Counted from the first letter of the stretch, positions 1 through 7,500 are shown. The stretch: DNA of 10,631 nt from Methylotenera sp. (GCA_027310735.1 DAIDAH010000085.1:1-10631), one strand, 5' to 3'. Translations and numbers: made by a program. Notes: generated by a model not told the origin, from the letters alone.

Positions 1-503
1 CCTTTAGGCTTGCCTGTAGTACCCGAAGTGTAAGTAACTTTTGCTGTATTAGCCGGCAAAACGCTACTCTTTTCTGTATGCAAAGTAAACTGGGTAACCA
101 CTTTACCGCCCAGCCTATACTCTATTTTCCTTAAGACTTTTGCATCACTTTCATTGAAAATTTTCTCAAAAATATCCGGCTGATCCGTCAAAAGTACATC
201 AACGCTGGCATCATCAAGTGCATGCAAAATCTGTTCGCTGGAAAAGAAATATGGTAGAGGCACCACTGGCAAGTTAATCTTTAATGCCGCCAAATCAAGA
301 ATTGCCCAAGCGGGTGAGTTGTCCATGGCAATGGCCAATACTTTAGCTGAATTGTAATTTAGCTTGATTGCAACTTGCTCAATAGCACCAGCCAGATCCG
401 CATAACTGAATGCGCCTTCGCTGCCCTGTATGGCTATTTTGTGCGGCGTACTAGTTGCAAAGTGAGCAATAGCATCAACCACTGAATGACTATTTAAGTT
501 CAA
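1..503 (-). CDS. AMP-binding (ANL superfamily) acyl/aryl adenylating enzyme, N-terminal part only
   Basis: The gene continues past the left edge, so only about 167 N-terminal residues are visible. The last visible residues read YTSGTTGKPKG, the P-loop (A3 motif) of the ANL superfamily, which binds the ATP phosphates during carboxylate adenylation (acyl-CoA synthetases, NRPS A domains and relatives). The region before it fits the N-terminal Rossmann-like part, with AFSYADL and hydrophobic DLAALKI and VVPLPYFFS segments. The start is uncertain. TTG at 503 has an AGG 9 bases upstream and lies just after the neighbour's stop at 514. GTG at 482 gives a family-like N-terminus (VVDAIAHFATSTPHKIAI). 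ATG at 560 would overlap the upstream gene by 47 bases and has no visible ribosome site. The 10-base gap suggests one transcript with the hemolysin-family gene. The substrate cannot be deduced because the substrate-binding half is missing. Confidence 0.88.
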   Translation of the reverse strand, partial: MNLNSHSVVDAIAHFATSTPHKIAIQGSEGAFSYADLAGAIEQVAIKLNYNSAKVLAIAMDNSPAWAILDLAALKINLPVVPLPYFFSSEQILHALDDASVDVLLTDQPDIFEKIFNESDAKVLRKIEYRLGGKVVTQFTLHTEKSSVLPANTAKVTYTSGTTGKPK

Positions 504-513
504 AATATAATGC

Positions 514-1161
514 CTATAATGGTTGTATGCGGCGAATTGCCATGACTTGCGGGTGTTCATTGTAATAAGTGCCCCAAGCTGCGCGCTCTGACTCAGGAAT
601 ACGATTGATACGCGCTTCACCCAATAATTGCAAAGGCATATTGAGCTTGGTTAAAGAGTTGCGTAAGGTAGAAATGCCAGTGAATACTGCATATTCAGAA
701 TCAGTGCTATGTAAATAAAGGCTAATGCTTGCCAGTAAGCTACGCACATTAACAGGCTCTGCAACAGCAAGATTACCGACTTCTAAAATGGCGCTACGGC
801 GGACTGGAGTGTTGCTATGCTGAGATAGTAGCGCCTCAACTGGCGCATCTAGGTAGGTTTCTAAAAATAATTCTGCTTGGTCGGCATGCCGCAATCCGCA
901 AGCCGCCAACAACTTACCGCTGGCATCACGAACACTCATGAGCTTAGGCATAAAATGGATTATTTTTGCATTATGTGCACGCTCAAACATGGCGCTGATA
1001 AAGCCTTCCAATTCTTGCCTATCAAGCGCGCCTTGCTCTGAAATTGCAGTGATAACCGGTGGTGCAGCATGTAAATGAATGGCTGCTTTTTGTTTTACTT
1101 GCGTTGCAGGCAAAGGCAAGTCTTGTGTAATGGTAAATTTCTGTTGCTGTGCGTGCCGCAT
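514..1161 (-). CDS. Thermostable hemolysin-family protein (delta-VPH-like), possible acyltransferase fold
   Basis: A 215-residue protein with the block pattern I associate with the thermostable hemolysin family, named after Vibrio delta-VPH. The blocks are FMPKL (70-74), a RDxxGxLLAACGLR stretch (78-91), LFLETYLDAPVE (98-109) and EVGNLAV (127-133). The ATG at 1161 has a clear AGGAG ribosome site about 8 bases upstream, and a sigma-54 promoter lies just beyond. There is no signal peptide and no obvious membrane segment, which fits a cytoplasmic enzyme better than a secreted pore former. The block order (conserved F/R, central G-x-L-x-A-x-x-G-x-R strand, acidic LFLE, then E-x-G/S-N/R-x-A-V) resembles LuxI-type N-acyltransferases; this is my inference. 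It is first in an apparent operon with an adenylating enzyme. Family membership is fairly certain, and the biochemical role is unknown. Confidence 0.85.
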   Translation of the reverse strand: MRHAQQQKFTITQDLPLPATQVKQKAAIHLHAAPPVITAISEQGALDRQELEGFISAMFERAHNAKIIHFMPKLMSVRDASGKLLAACGLRHADQAELFLETYLDAPVEALLSQHSNTPVRRSAILEVGNLAVAEPVNVRSLLASISLYLHSTDSEYAVFTGISTLRNSLTKLNMPLQLLGEARINRIPESERAAWGTYYNEHPQVMAIRRIQPL

Positions 1162-1192
1162 AAAACACTCCTAGTAAGAATGTTTTAATATG

Positions 1193-1208
1193 AGCAATTG
1201 CTATGCCA
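1193..1208 (-). promoter_or_regulatory. Sigma-54 (RpoN) -24/-12 promoter
   Basis: On the minus strand the sequence is TGGCATAGCAATTGCT. It matches the RpoN consensus TGGCAY-N5-TTGCW at every defined position, with the invariant GG and GC separated by exactly 10 bases. Transcription would start near 1182, giving a leader of about 21 bases with an AGGAG ribosome site before the ATG at 1161. Such promoters require an AAA+ activator, and one is encoded in this window at 4798-6177. Confidence 0.8.
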
Positions 1209-1248
1209 TACTGCACCAAGCCATGTAAATTAAAAATTTACACAATAA

Positions 1249-1261
1249 AATCATATAGTTA
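1249..1261 (+). promoter_or_regulatory. Candidate IHF binding site
   Basis: AATCATATAGTTA matches the IHF consensus WATCAA-N4-TTR at all defined positions but one (T for A at position 6). It lies in an A/T-rich tract about 67-79 bases upstream of the predicted start, between the sigma-54 promoter and the upstream repeats. This is where IHF commonly bends DNA for NtrC-type activation. IHF matches are frequent in A/T-rich DNA, so the position is the main support. Confidence 0.4.
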
Positions 1262-1313
1262 AATAGTTAATATAGTAACTAAAAGGTGCACAGCACTCCT
1301 GCTAGATACTACG

Positions 1314-1358
1314 AATTTTGCAGGCTTGCAGAGTTGCGTAAGAAAACACTGCAAATTT
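1314..1358. promoter_or_regulatory. Candidate upstream activator site with inverted and phased repeats
   Basis: AATTTTGCAG (1314-1323) and CTGCAAATTT (1349-1358) form an inverted repeat with 9 of 10 matches and a 25-base spacer. Inside it the word TTGC recurs at 1318, 1326 and 1334 with an exact 8-base period. The block lies about 130-175 bases upstream of the predicted sigma-54 start, the usual range for enhancer sites of NtrC-family activators. That this activator binds here is inferred. Confidence 0.35.
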
Positions 1359-1409
1359 GGTATGATTTAGAATCGTCTGTAAATAAATGTGGGGGTAGGT
1401 GTTAATAAG

Positions 1410-1904
1410 CTATTTAGCACAATCAAGCTCAGGCTCACGTGTTGAAAATGCGCCATCGGCATTAATCCAAGCCAATGGTTTAACACGACTATCTAGCTTG
1501 CAGGCATCAATATAGCCTATTGCACCAGCCGTATCGGCAACAAATCTAAGCATTGCCTCTTGTGAGTCAACCACATGCGGCGGTGAAATACCGTGAAAAT
1601 ATAAGCTATTCCAATAGTTGGTTTGCGTTTCTGGAGCACTCTTTAGAACGGATCGCGAAAACTGTAGCCTGAGAGGATTGCTTGCAGGATAATTCAACGC
1701 TTGCACATATTTCCCATCTGCCCAATACAGTTTTTTACGCCAAAATATTAATGCAAGTTCATTCACTTCGATTGACTTCATGCTATGCGTTTGCGGCACA
1801 ATTACGGCAATGACCTCAGCCTTGGCTTGTATTGCAAAGCCAAAAAGCAGAGCAGTCATTGCGAGTAAGGTTAGAAATGATTTACGCATGAGTAACTTGG
1901 TCAT
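1410..1904 (-). CDS. Small PstS-like periplasmic phosphate-binding-family protein
   Basis: A 164-residue protein with a Sec signal peptide: basic MTKLLMRK, then a hydrophobic core, with probable cleavage after AKA near residue 29. The mature part carries the signature of single-domain PstS-like proteins: SIEVNELALIFWRKKLYWADG (about 44-64), NYWNSLYFHG (96-105) and GAIGYID (127-133). It is about half the length of a full PstS and lacks the second lobe, so it is probably not a complete phosphate-transport receptor. No Pst permease or ATPase genes are near. Two cysteines (135 and 162) could form a disulfide. The ATG at 1904 overlaps the stop of the upstream porin gene (TGATG) and has no ribosome site of its own, which indicates translational coupling. 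An in-frame ATG at 1889 is an alternative. A binding or accessory role for the porin is inferred. Confidence 0.8.
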   Translation of the reverse strand: MTKLLMRKSFLTLLAMTALLFGFAIQAKAEVIAVIVPQTHSMKSIEVNELALIFWRKKLYWADGKYVQALNYPASNPLRLQFSRSVLKSAPETQTNYWNSLYFHGISPPHVVDSQEAMLRFVADTAGAIGYIDACKLDSRVKPLAWINADGAFSTREPELDCAK

Positions 1905-2923
1905 CAGAATAAAATAGCAAATGATGCCAATAAGCCTTTAGGAGACTCTGTGCGCTCATTGTCACCAGCGATATATTCAACTTTAAATACATGACGTGGT
2001 GTCATGCGCCAAGCAGTCCCTAATACCAGACGTTCACTTGAGCCCGTAACAGGGCTCTTGAAGGTTTCCACGCGAGCAACAGCAAACCATTGGTGAGCGA
2101 TTGGCGCAACTCCCTGCAAATAAGCGCCGCTACCGCCATCACTATCGTTACTGTAATAGCGCTGAGTGGCTTCCCCACTCCACTCCCAGCCATTATGCTG
2201 TACTAAAAAATCGACTCCCAACATGCGAATACTGGGGCTATTGAGCGAACTCTCACGAAACTCTAATAACGACAACCCCCAATTCACTTTGCCAGAAAGC
2301 ACAAAACGGGCGCCTTTAATATCGTCATAAAGAATATCTTTTTTGTCCGTATGCTGATCTTTGGATAAGCCCACAAAAAAATTGTACTCTAAGGCTTCAC
2401 TCTCCGAATCCTTTAAAGGCAATGCGCCATACAACATCAAACCATTCGTGCCGACAGGGAATAATTGGTTACCAGTAGCTAAAGGGCGAGATGTAGTCCA
2501 AACCAGCGGTGCGGCATGCCCTAAATTCCAACGACCGGCTGGTGTTAAAAAGCGACCAGCCCGGAGATTCAATTTGTCAGATAAGTTGTAATCTACATAA
2601 ATACGTTCTAGGTAAAGACGACTCATGCCTAAGTGGGTATCAAGTCCAGACCCTGTACCATTCTCATTTAAGGTAAGTGGACGTTCTACGTCCAGCTCAG
2701 ACAAAAAACGAAAGCGGCTTTCATTCTCCCAACTCAGAATCAAGCCTACCTCATTGAACGCACCGTCTGTTTTTCCACCGGGATGCGCATTGAGTCCTGC
2801 ACTTAAGTAGCCGCCTAATTTAAAATCATCCAATGCGGATGGAGCCGCTTCCTCTGCGACCACTGTTGGACTCATGCATAAAGCGATTACTACGGCGATA
2901 GCACGCAGCAATTGAGTACACAT
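1904..2923 (-). CDS. Porin-like outer-membrane beta-barrel protein
   Basis: A 339-residue protein from the ATG at 2923, chosen because GGAG sits 6-7 bases upstream and a signal peptide follows directly (MCTQLLRAIAVVIALC, cleavage probably after VVA). An in-frame ATG at 2950 would add nine residues ahead of the signal. The mature chain shows alternating-residue strands typical of barrels (LGGYLSAGLN, RLYLERIYVDY, LNLRAGRFLTP, FKVEYIAGD) and ends in Phe after FAIL, the C-terminal signature recognised by the BAM machinery. Internal NLRAGRFLTPAGRWN resembles porin-type barrels where a strand leads into a pore loop. The transported solute is not evident. It is first in a two-gene operon with the PstS-like protein and divergent from the sensor kinase, so that system may control it. 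Confidence 0.8.
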   Translation of the reverse strand: MCTQLLRAIAVVIALCMSPTVVAEEAAPSALDDFKLGGYLSAGLNAHPGGKTDGAFNEVGLILSWENESRFRFLSELDVERPLTLNENGTGSGLDTHLGMSRLYLERIYVDYNLSDKLNLRAGRFLTPAGRWNLGHAAPLVWTTSRPLATGNQLFPVGTNGLMLYGALPLKDSESEALEYNFFVGLSKDQHTDKKDILYDDIKGARFVLSGKVNWGLSLLEFRESSLNSPSIRMLGVDFLVQHNGWEWSGEATQRYYSNDSDGGSGAYLQGVAPIAHQWFAVARVETFKSPVTGSSERLVLGTAWRMTPRHVFKVEYIAGDNERTESPKGLLASFAILF

Positions 2924-3066
2924 AATTTCTCCATATCTTAAGGCAAACATCGGTATATCATTCTACTTTGCTGATTCAATTATTTTTCAACCGTTGCGGA
3001 TGGTATTTCATTCACACCTATGATGCTACTATTTTTACATCAAACTCAGGTTTCGTATTCAATCAC
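2924..3066. promoter_or_regulatory. Divergent intergenic region between porin and sensor kinase
   Basis: A 143-base region that must hold the start signals for both divergent units. On the minus strand a weak sigma-70-like pair, TTGAAT (2974-2979) and TATACC (2952-2957) with a 16-base spacer, could serve the porin gene. I found no GG-N10-GC sigma-54 element on either strand here, so direct sigma-54 control of the porin or kinase is not supported. No clear dyad operator was seen. Confidence 0.35.
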
Positions 3067-4752
3067 ATGTTAAGAAAAGTCTTACCTATACGCTTCATTT
3101 TACTAGGCGCTTTTTTACTGGTCGGGCTGTTGCCAACGACGTTAGTCACTGGTTTGGCTTTTTACGAAGCACGTAGCGCATTAAAAACTGAAATCGAACA
3201 CGACATGCAAACACGGGCAACAGCCACCGTGGATGAGGTTGATCGCATCATGTTCGAGCGCTTACACAACACCGCATCATGGAGCCAGCTTGAAATCATG
3301 CAGGACGTGCGCATTGGTGATGTGGACAAGCGGCTATCCAAATTCCTGAGTGAATTAAAGTACAGTTATCATGACATTTACAGCGAGCTTTATGTCATAG
3401 ACAACAATGGCGCTGTGATTGCATCCAGCAAGGTAAGCGCCATCGGCGCACAGCGTGGACAACCCAAACTCTGGCTAAATGCAAAAATCCAGAATATAGA
3501 TGTGCACATATCAAATATTGTAAACGAACAACTCTTGATATCAGCGGATATTAAAGACGCCTATGAGGGCAAGACACTTGGTACGCTTGTCACCGTATTT
3601 AACTGGCATCAAATTACAGATATTCTGGAGAATGCAGTTTCAGGTAAAAGTGGCGCTGCATTGTTTGATAAAAACAATACTATATTATCCACAACCAAGC
3701 GATGGAACGATACACAATCCTCTGAGAAAATCTCGACCACTTCGACATCTAAAGGCTACCAAGGTTATGATGGTTTTGCCTGGCATGTAGTGATTGCACA
3801 GTACCGTGCAGAGGCATTAGCACCGATTAACAAAATGGCTTATATTTTCTTCGGCTTTTTGATTGCTACCATTGCCTTGGCTAGCTTAATTGCATTCCCG
3901 GTAGCAACTGCAATGACCAACCCGCTGAGCCGGCTTACTGCATTTGCCAATAACTTTATACGCGCACCCAGCAATGCGTTGCCGCCTAGTGCCGGTAACT
4001 TGATAGAACCTATGGAAATCACTGCACTTTCGAACGCATTTGGAAAAATGATCCATGACCTTGAACGTGCTAAAGAAAATCTGACACGCGCAGCAAAACT
4101 TGCAGTAGTGGGTGAAATGGCTGCCGCAATGAGCCATGAGGTGCGCACTCCTCTTGGCATTCTAAGGTCTTCTGCACAGGTGTTATTACGTGAACCCAAT
4201 ATGAGTGAAGATGGACGCGAGGTATGCGGATTTATTATCAGCGAGACAGAGCGCCTGAATAAACTAGTATCAACACTGATAGATTCAGCGCGTCCACGTT
4301 CACCTGAGTTTATTAACTCCGATATCAATGAACTTGCACAGCAATGTGTCGCGATGCTGAGAATACAGGCAGAGAAAAAGCACATTGAGCTAATCTGTGA
4401 AGCAAGCCCGCATGTCATCGCTCAATGTGATGCAGAACAAATCACACAAGTCTTGTTAAACCTGCTTCTCAATGCTATTCAAGTATTGGCAGGTGGCAAA
4501 ATAGTACTGAGCATTTCAAGCACAGCCGATCATGCCTTAATCACAGTCGCAGATAATGGTCCAGGGATTCCTGCCGAACAGCGCAGTCAGGTATTTGAGC
4601 CTTTTTTCACGCAACGTACTGGCGGCATTGGCTTGGGGTTGGCAGTTGTCAGGCAAATTGTTCTCGCACACCACGGTAACATCAGTGTGCATCAGAGTAC
4701 CCTTGGCGGCGCTGAATTCCGTCTGCAATTACCTATAGTTACACCGGTGTAA
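3067..4752 (+). CDS. Membrane sensor histidine kinase (dCache-HAMP-HisKA-HATPase)
   Basis: A 561-residue kinase from the ATG at 3067. An in-frame TTG at 2968 would add 33 unlike residues before the first membrane helix, so the later start is preferred, although its ribosome site is weak. Helix 1 is at about 8-30. A periplasmic segment of some 225 residues has dCache-like features (ELYVIDNNGAVIASS; FNWHQITDIL; SGAALFDKNN). Helix 2 is at about 257-282, followed by a HAMP segment. The H-box SHEVRTPLG has phospho-acceptor His357 (codon 4135). N-box Asn469, the DNGPGI G1 box (about 496-501), the VFEPFF F-box (509-514) and GIGLGLA (520-526) are all intact, so it should be active. There is no PAS domain. 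It resembles NtrB/ZraS-type partners of sigma-54 activators, and the activator gene follows after 45 bases. The ligand is unknown. Confidence 0.93.
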   Translation: MLRKVLPIRFILLGAFLLVGLLPTTLVTGLAFYEARSALKTEIEHDMQTRATATVDEVDRIMFERLHNTASWSQLEIMQDVRIGDVDKRLSKFLSELKYSYHDIYSELYVIDNNGAVIASSKVSAIGAQRGQPKLWLNAKIQNIDVHISNIVNEQLLISADIKDAYEGKTLGTLVTVFNWHQITDILENAVSGKSGAALFDKNNTILSTTKRWNDTQSSEKISTTSTSKGYQGYDGFAWHVVIAQYRAEALAPINKMAYIFFGFLIATIALASLIAFPVATAMTNPLSRLTAFANNFIRAPSNALPPSAGNLIEPMEITALSNAFGKMIHDLERAKENLTRAAKLAVVGEMAAAMSHEVRTPLGILRSSAQVLLREPNMSEDGREVCGFIISETERLNKLVSTLIDSARPRSPEFINSDINELAQQCVAMLRIQAEKKHIELICEASPHVIAQCDAEQITQVLLNLLLNAIQVLAGGKIVLSISSTADHALITVADNGPGIPAEQRSQVFEPFFTQRTGGIGLGLAVVRQIVLAHHGNISVHQSTLGGAEFRLQLPIVTPV

Positions 4753-4797
4753 AACAATAAATTAAAATTCCAAAACACTTTTTGAATAGATCAATTG

Positions 4798-6177
4798 ATG
4801 AACCAACTTAAACGTATTCTCGCCATTGATGACGAACCCCATATGCGACGCTTACTGGAAATCAGCCTGCGTCAAGCTGGATATCAGCCTATCGTGGCCG
4901 AGAATGGGCGTGAAGCACTGGATATATTACGCAAAGACAACGTTGATCTTGTTGTAAGTGATTTACACATGCCAGTGATGGATGGCTTAAAGCTGTTAGA
5001 GGCCATGCGTAAAGAAAACATCAACATCCCGCTGATTATCGTCACCGCGCAAGGCGAGGTTGCATCTGCCGTACAAGCTATGAAATTGGGTGCATCAGAT
5101 TACATTCTGCGGCCATTTGACTTGGAAACCCTCGAAATAGCCATTACCAGAGCGCTTTCCATTACCCGCTTAAAAATAGAAAACCAGTTTCTGCGTGATG
5201 AAGCCGATCAAATGGGTAAGAGCCTCATTGGTGAAAGTCAGGCAATTCATCTGGTACACCAAGCCATTTCACAAGTTGCGACAGAGAAAGCAACCGTATT
5301 GATTGCCGGTGAAACCGGTACTGGCAAGGAGTTGGTAGCGCGTGCGATTCATCAGCAGTCTCCCAGAAAATCTTCGCTTTTCGTTGCCGTCAATTGCGCA
5401 GCCATCCCCGCTGAGATGATGGAATCAGAGTTATTCGGGCATGAGCGTGGCGCCTTTACTGGCGCGGTTAAAGAACGAATTGGCAAGTTTGAACTGGCAG
5501 ATGAAGGTACATTATTTTTAGATGAAGTGACTGAAATGCCCATTGCCTTGCAAGCCAAATTATTGCGTGCACTTCAGGAAGGTGTGATTGAAAGACTAGG
5601 CAGCAATCGGTCACTGAATGTCGACATCAGGGTTGTTGCCGCAACCAATCGCGACCCGCTACAAGCAATCAAAGAAGGTAAGTTGCGCGAGGATTTATAT
5701 TATCGACTCAATGTATTCCGCATTGACCTGCCGCCATTGCGTGACCGATTAAGCGACATCGGCATACTGGCAGCACACTTTCTAAAAAAACGGCACATCA
5801 GCATTGATGAAAGTGCAGTGAATGCGCTGCAACGCTATCGCTGGCCGGGCAATGTGCGAGAACTGGAAAATGTATTGGAACGCGCAGCGATAGTCTGCGG
5901 TGGCAGAGCTGTCCGCCTGCAGCATTTGCCGCAAGATATGCAACATAAGAGTGATCTTGCCGAAAACATAACACCGAAGGCTCATATCTCCGCACCATCA
6001 ACCGAAACACTGTCTTTACCAGATGCGGTACAGGCACTAGAGATACAACTGATTGCGGAAGCACTGAAGCAAGCCAAGGGCAATAAAAGCCGAGCATCCA
6101 AGCTGCTAGATATCAGTGAACGCTCGTTATGGTACAAACTTAGCCGTTACCATATGACACTTATTTCTGAAGAATAG
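4798..6177 (+). CDS. NtrC-family sigma-54-dependent response regulator
   Basis: 459 residues from the ATG at 4798 (a TTG directly before it is an unlikely start). The receiver domain (1-120) has the acidic pair D11/D12, phospho-acceptor D55 in SDLHMP and T83. The usual conserved Lys of the KPF motif is Arg105 (RPF). The AAA+ domain (about 142-370) has Walker A GETGTGKE (171-178), GAFTGA (218-223) for sigma-54 contact, Walker B GTLFLDE (237-243) and the sensor II stretch WPGNVRELENV (349-359). The C-terminus is a Fis-type helix-turn-helix (about 410-455: KGNKSRASKLLDISERSLW). It should bind enhancer sites and drive RpoN promoters; the candidate target in this window is the promoter at 1193-1208. 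It is co-directional with the kinase and very probably its partner. It matches the AtoC/ZraR type, but a specific gene name is not justified. Confidence 0.95.
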   Translation: MNQLKRILAIDDEPHMRRLLEISLRQAGYQPIVAENGREALDILRKDNVDLVVSDLHMPVMDGLKLLEAMRKENINIPLIIVTAQGEVASAVQAMKLGASDYILRPFDLETLEIAITRALSITRLKIENQFLRDEADQMGKSLIGESQAIHLVHQAISQVATEKATVLIAGETGTGKELVARAIHQQSPRKSSLFVAVNCAAIPAEMMESELFGHERGAFTGAVKERIGKFELADEGTLFLDEVTEMPIALQAKLLRALQEGVIERLGSNRSLNVDIRVVAATNRDPLQAIKEGKLREDLYYRLNVFRIDLPPLRDRLSDIGILAAHFLKKRHISIDESAVNALQRYRWPGNVRELENVLERAAIVCGGRAVRLQHLPQDMQHKSDLAENITPKAHISAPSTETLSLPDAVQALEIQLIAEALKQAKGNKSRASKLLDISERSLWYKLSRYHMTLISEE

Positions 6178-6225
6178 TCGTAAAATCACTGGCCAACAGT
6201 AGAGATGCAATTCTTCCGAACATAA

Positions 6226-7500
6226 ATGCCTGAGCTACCTAACATGCCAAAATCTGACGGAAGTAAATCTCAACAAAGCTTAACCGACAAATGCCCAACT
6301 TTAGCTGCGTTGGCGTTGGATCCCATTGTGTCAGTGGCGACCCTTGCCAATATGCCGGAAATTGAAGTTCCAAAGCTGTTCGCACAGGTAATCGCTGGCT
6401 TGAGCGAAGCCAACCTTTTCATGAGCCAATGCCACCTGTTCACAATTGTCGGCCCGCATGACTTTGCATTGGAAATGCAAGCCAAAGCATTGGAGCGAAG
6501 TACTATTTACAGAATCGCAGGCACACAAAAACCAGTGATTAAACTACTTGCGCTGATGGTGGCTGGAGAGGCAAAAGAAAACACGCCGCTAGATTACTTA
6601 ATTGAAGGTTCTGATATACAGCTTGATCTCTTGTATATCATACCGGGCGAGCCATTGCCGACAATTATCCCAGATCATGATGTGGCGATTATTGCCGTAT
6701 GCGAGTCTGATAAAACCAGAGCGACTCTTGATCGTATCGACCACTTAATCACACAATGGCCACGTCCAGTGCTGAATCGCCCAAGTCACATTCAACGCTG
6801 CGCACGTAATCGCCTTTATCAACTATTAGCATCAATACCCGGTCTTGTCATTCCGCCGACAGTACGCGCCAGCAGGTTTGAATTAGAAAACTTAGCAAAA
6901 CTCGACTCACCTATTCGTGACCTACTGGGCTCTGGTACTTATCCTATCACTATCAGGCCTCTGGATTCTCATGGTGGTCATGGATTTAGCAAAGTCGACA
7001 ATGCCAAAGATTTAGCTGATTACCTTGATACAACAAAGGCGCTGACATTTTTCGTCTCATTTTATATTGACTACCATAGTGCCGATGGACTTTATCGCAA
7101 GACAAGAATCGCATTGATCGATGGCTTGCCTTATATCTGTCATCTGGCAATCAGTGAGGACTGGATCGTACACTATCAATCATCAAGCATGGCTGGAAGC
7201 GCCGCTAAACTCGCAGAAGAGGCTGACTGCTTTCAGAGTTTCGATACCGAATTTGCATTGCGCCATCGTGATGCCCTGCTCTCCATCGCTGCACGACTAG
7301 AACTGGACTATGCCGTCATTGACTGTGCTGAGACGCCTGACGGCAATTTACTGATATTCGAAATTGATAATACGAGCTGGGTACATGCCACTGACCCAAT
7401 TGAGATATTTCCGTATAAACAAGGGCAGATGGCCAAGGTGTTTTCAGCGTTTCGCGCCATGCTGATAAAAACATTGACACTGACAAAAGAAACACCTTAA
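6226..7500 (+). CDS. ATP-grasp-like protein, copy 1 (RimK/glutathione-synthetase style fold)
   Basis: A 424-residue protein homologous along most of its length to the minus-strand gene at 8640-9848. Shared blocks include NTPLDYLIEGSDIQLDLLY (119-137), IRPLDSHGGHG (243-253), IDYHSADGLYRKTRIALIDG (281-300), CHLAIS (305-310), IDCAETPDG (365-373), IFEIDN (377-382) and HATDP (387-391). The order is that of an ATP-grasp domain: glycine-rich phosphate loop after a basic-Pro pair, R-x-x-R strand, then acidic metal ligands ending in E-x-D-N. These enzymes usually join a carboxylate to an amine or thiol through an acyl phosphate. The usual loop Lys is Arg here, so activity is not certain. The N-terminal 100 residues are helical and only loosely like the other copy. 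The gene begins 48 bases after the response regulator and may be co-transcribed with it. Substrate unknown. Confidence 0.75.
   Translation: MPELPNMPKSDGSKSQQSLTDKCPTLAALALDPIVSVATLANMPEIEVPKLFAQVIAGLSEANLFMSQCHLFTIVGPHDFALEMQAKALERSTIYRIAGTQKPVIKLLALMVAGEAKENTPLDYLIEGSDIQLDLLYIIPGEPLPTIIPDHDVAIIAVCESDKTRATLDRIDHLITQWPRPVLNRPSHIQRCARNRLYQLLASIPGLVIPPTVRASRFELENLAKLDSPIRDLLGSGTYPITIRPLDSHGGHGFSKVDNAKDLADYLDTTKALTFFVSFYIDYHSADGLYRKTRIALIDGLPYICHLAISEDWIVHYQSSSMAGSAAKLAEEADCFQSFDTEFALRHRDALLSIAARLELDYAVIDCAETPDGNLLIFEIDNTSWVHATDPIEIFPYKQGQMAKVFSAFRAMLIKTLTLTKETP

Larger units (their letters stand above)
1162..1409 (-). promoter_or_regulatory. Control region upstream of the hemolysin-family/ANL operon
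   Basis: A 248-base gene-free stretch between two minus-strand genes. Read on the minus strand towards the operon it holds, in order: upstream repeats built from TTGC/GCAA words (1314-1358), an A/T-rich tract with tandem 8-base repeats (ATAGTTAA twice, 1255-1270) overlapping an IHF-like match (1249-1261), a sigma-54 -24/-12 element (1193-1208) and an AGGAG ribosome site just before the ATG at 1161. No convincing small ORF was found here. No hairpin plus T-run was found for the end of the porin/PstS-like operon, so read-through into this region is possible. Confidence 0.65.

Noticed and set aside
1271..1290. AGTTA/TAACT dyad near the A/T-rich tract as a terminator for the porin/PstS-like operon.
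   Set aside because: The stem is only 5 A/T-rich pairs with no stable GC stem and no clean T-run, so it would be too weak.
2361..2810. Plus-strand open frames opposite the porin gene.
   Set aside because: They lie wholly within the better supported porin gene, show no family motifs and have no ribosome site.
2968..3066. N-terminal extension of the histidine kinase from TTG at 2968.
   Set aside because: The extra 33 residues look unlike a kinase N-terminus, overlap the porin promoter region and precede an ATG placed directly before the first membrane helix.
3781..3799. TGGCAT followed by TTGCA inside the kinase gene, resembling a sigma-54 promoter.
   Set aside because: The spacer between the two elements is 7 bases where 5 are required, and it lies inside a coding region.
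3840..4418. A 192-codon minus-strand open frame opposite the kinase gene.
   Set aside because: It is the antisense shadow of the HAMP/HisKA coding region, with no recognisable domain.
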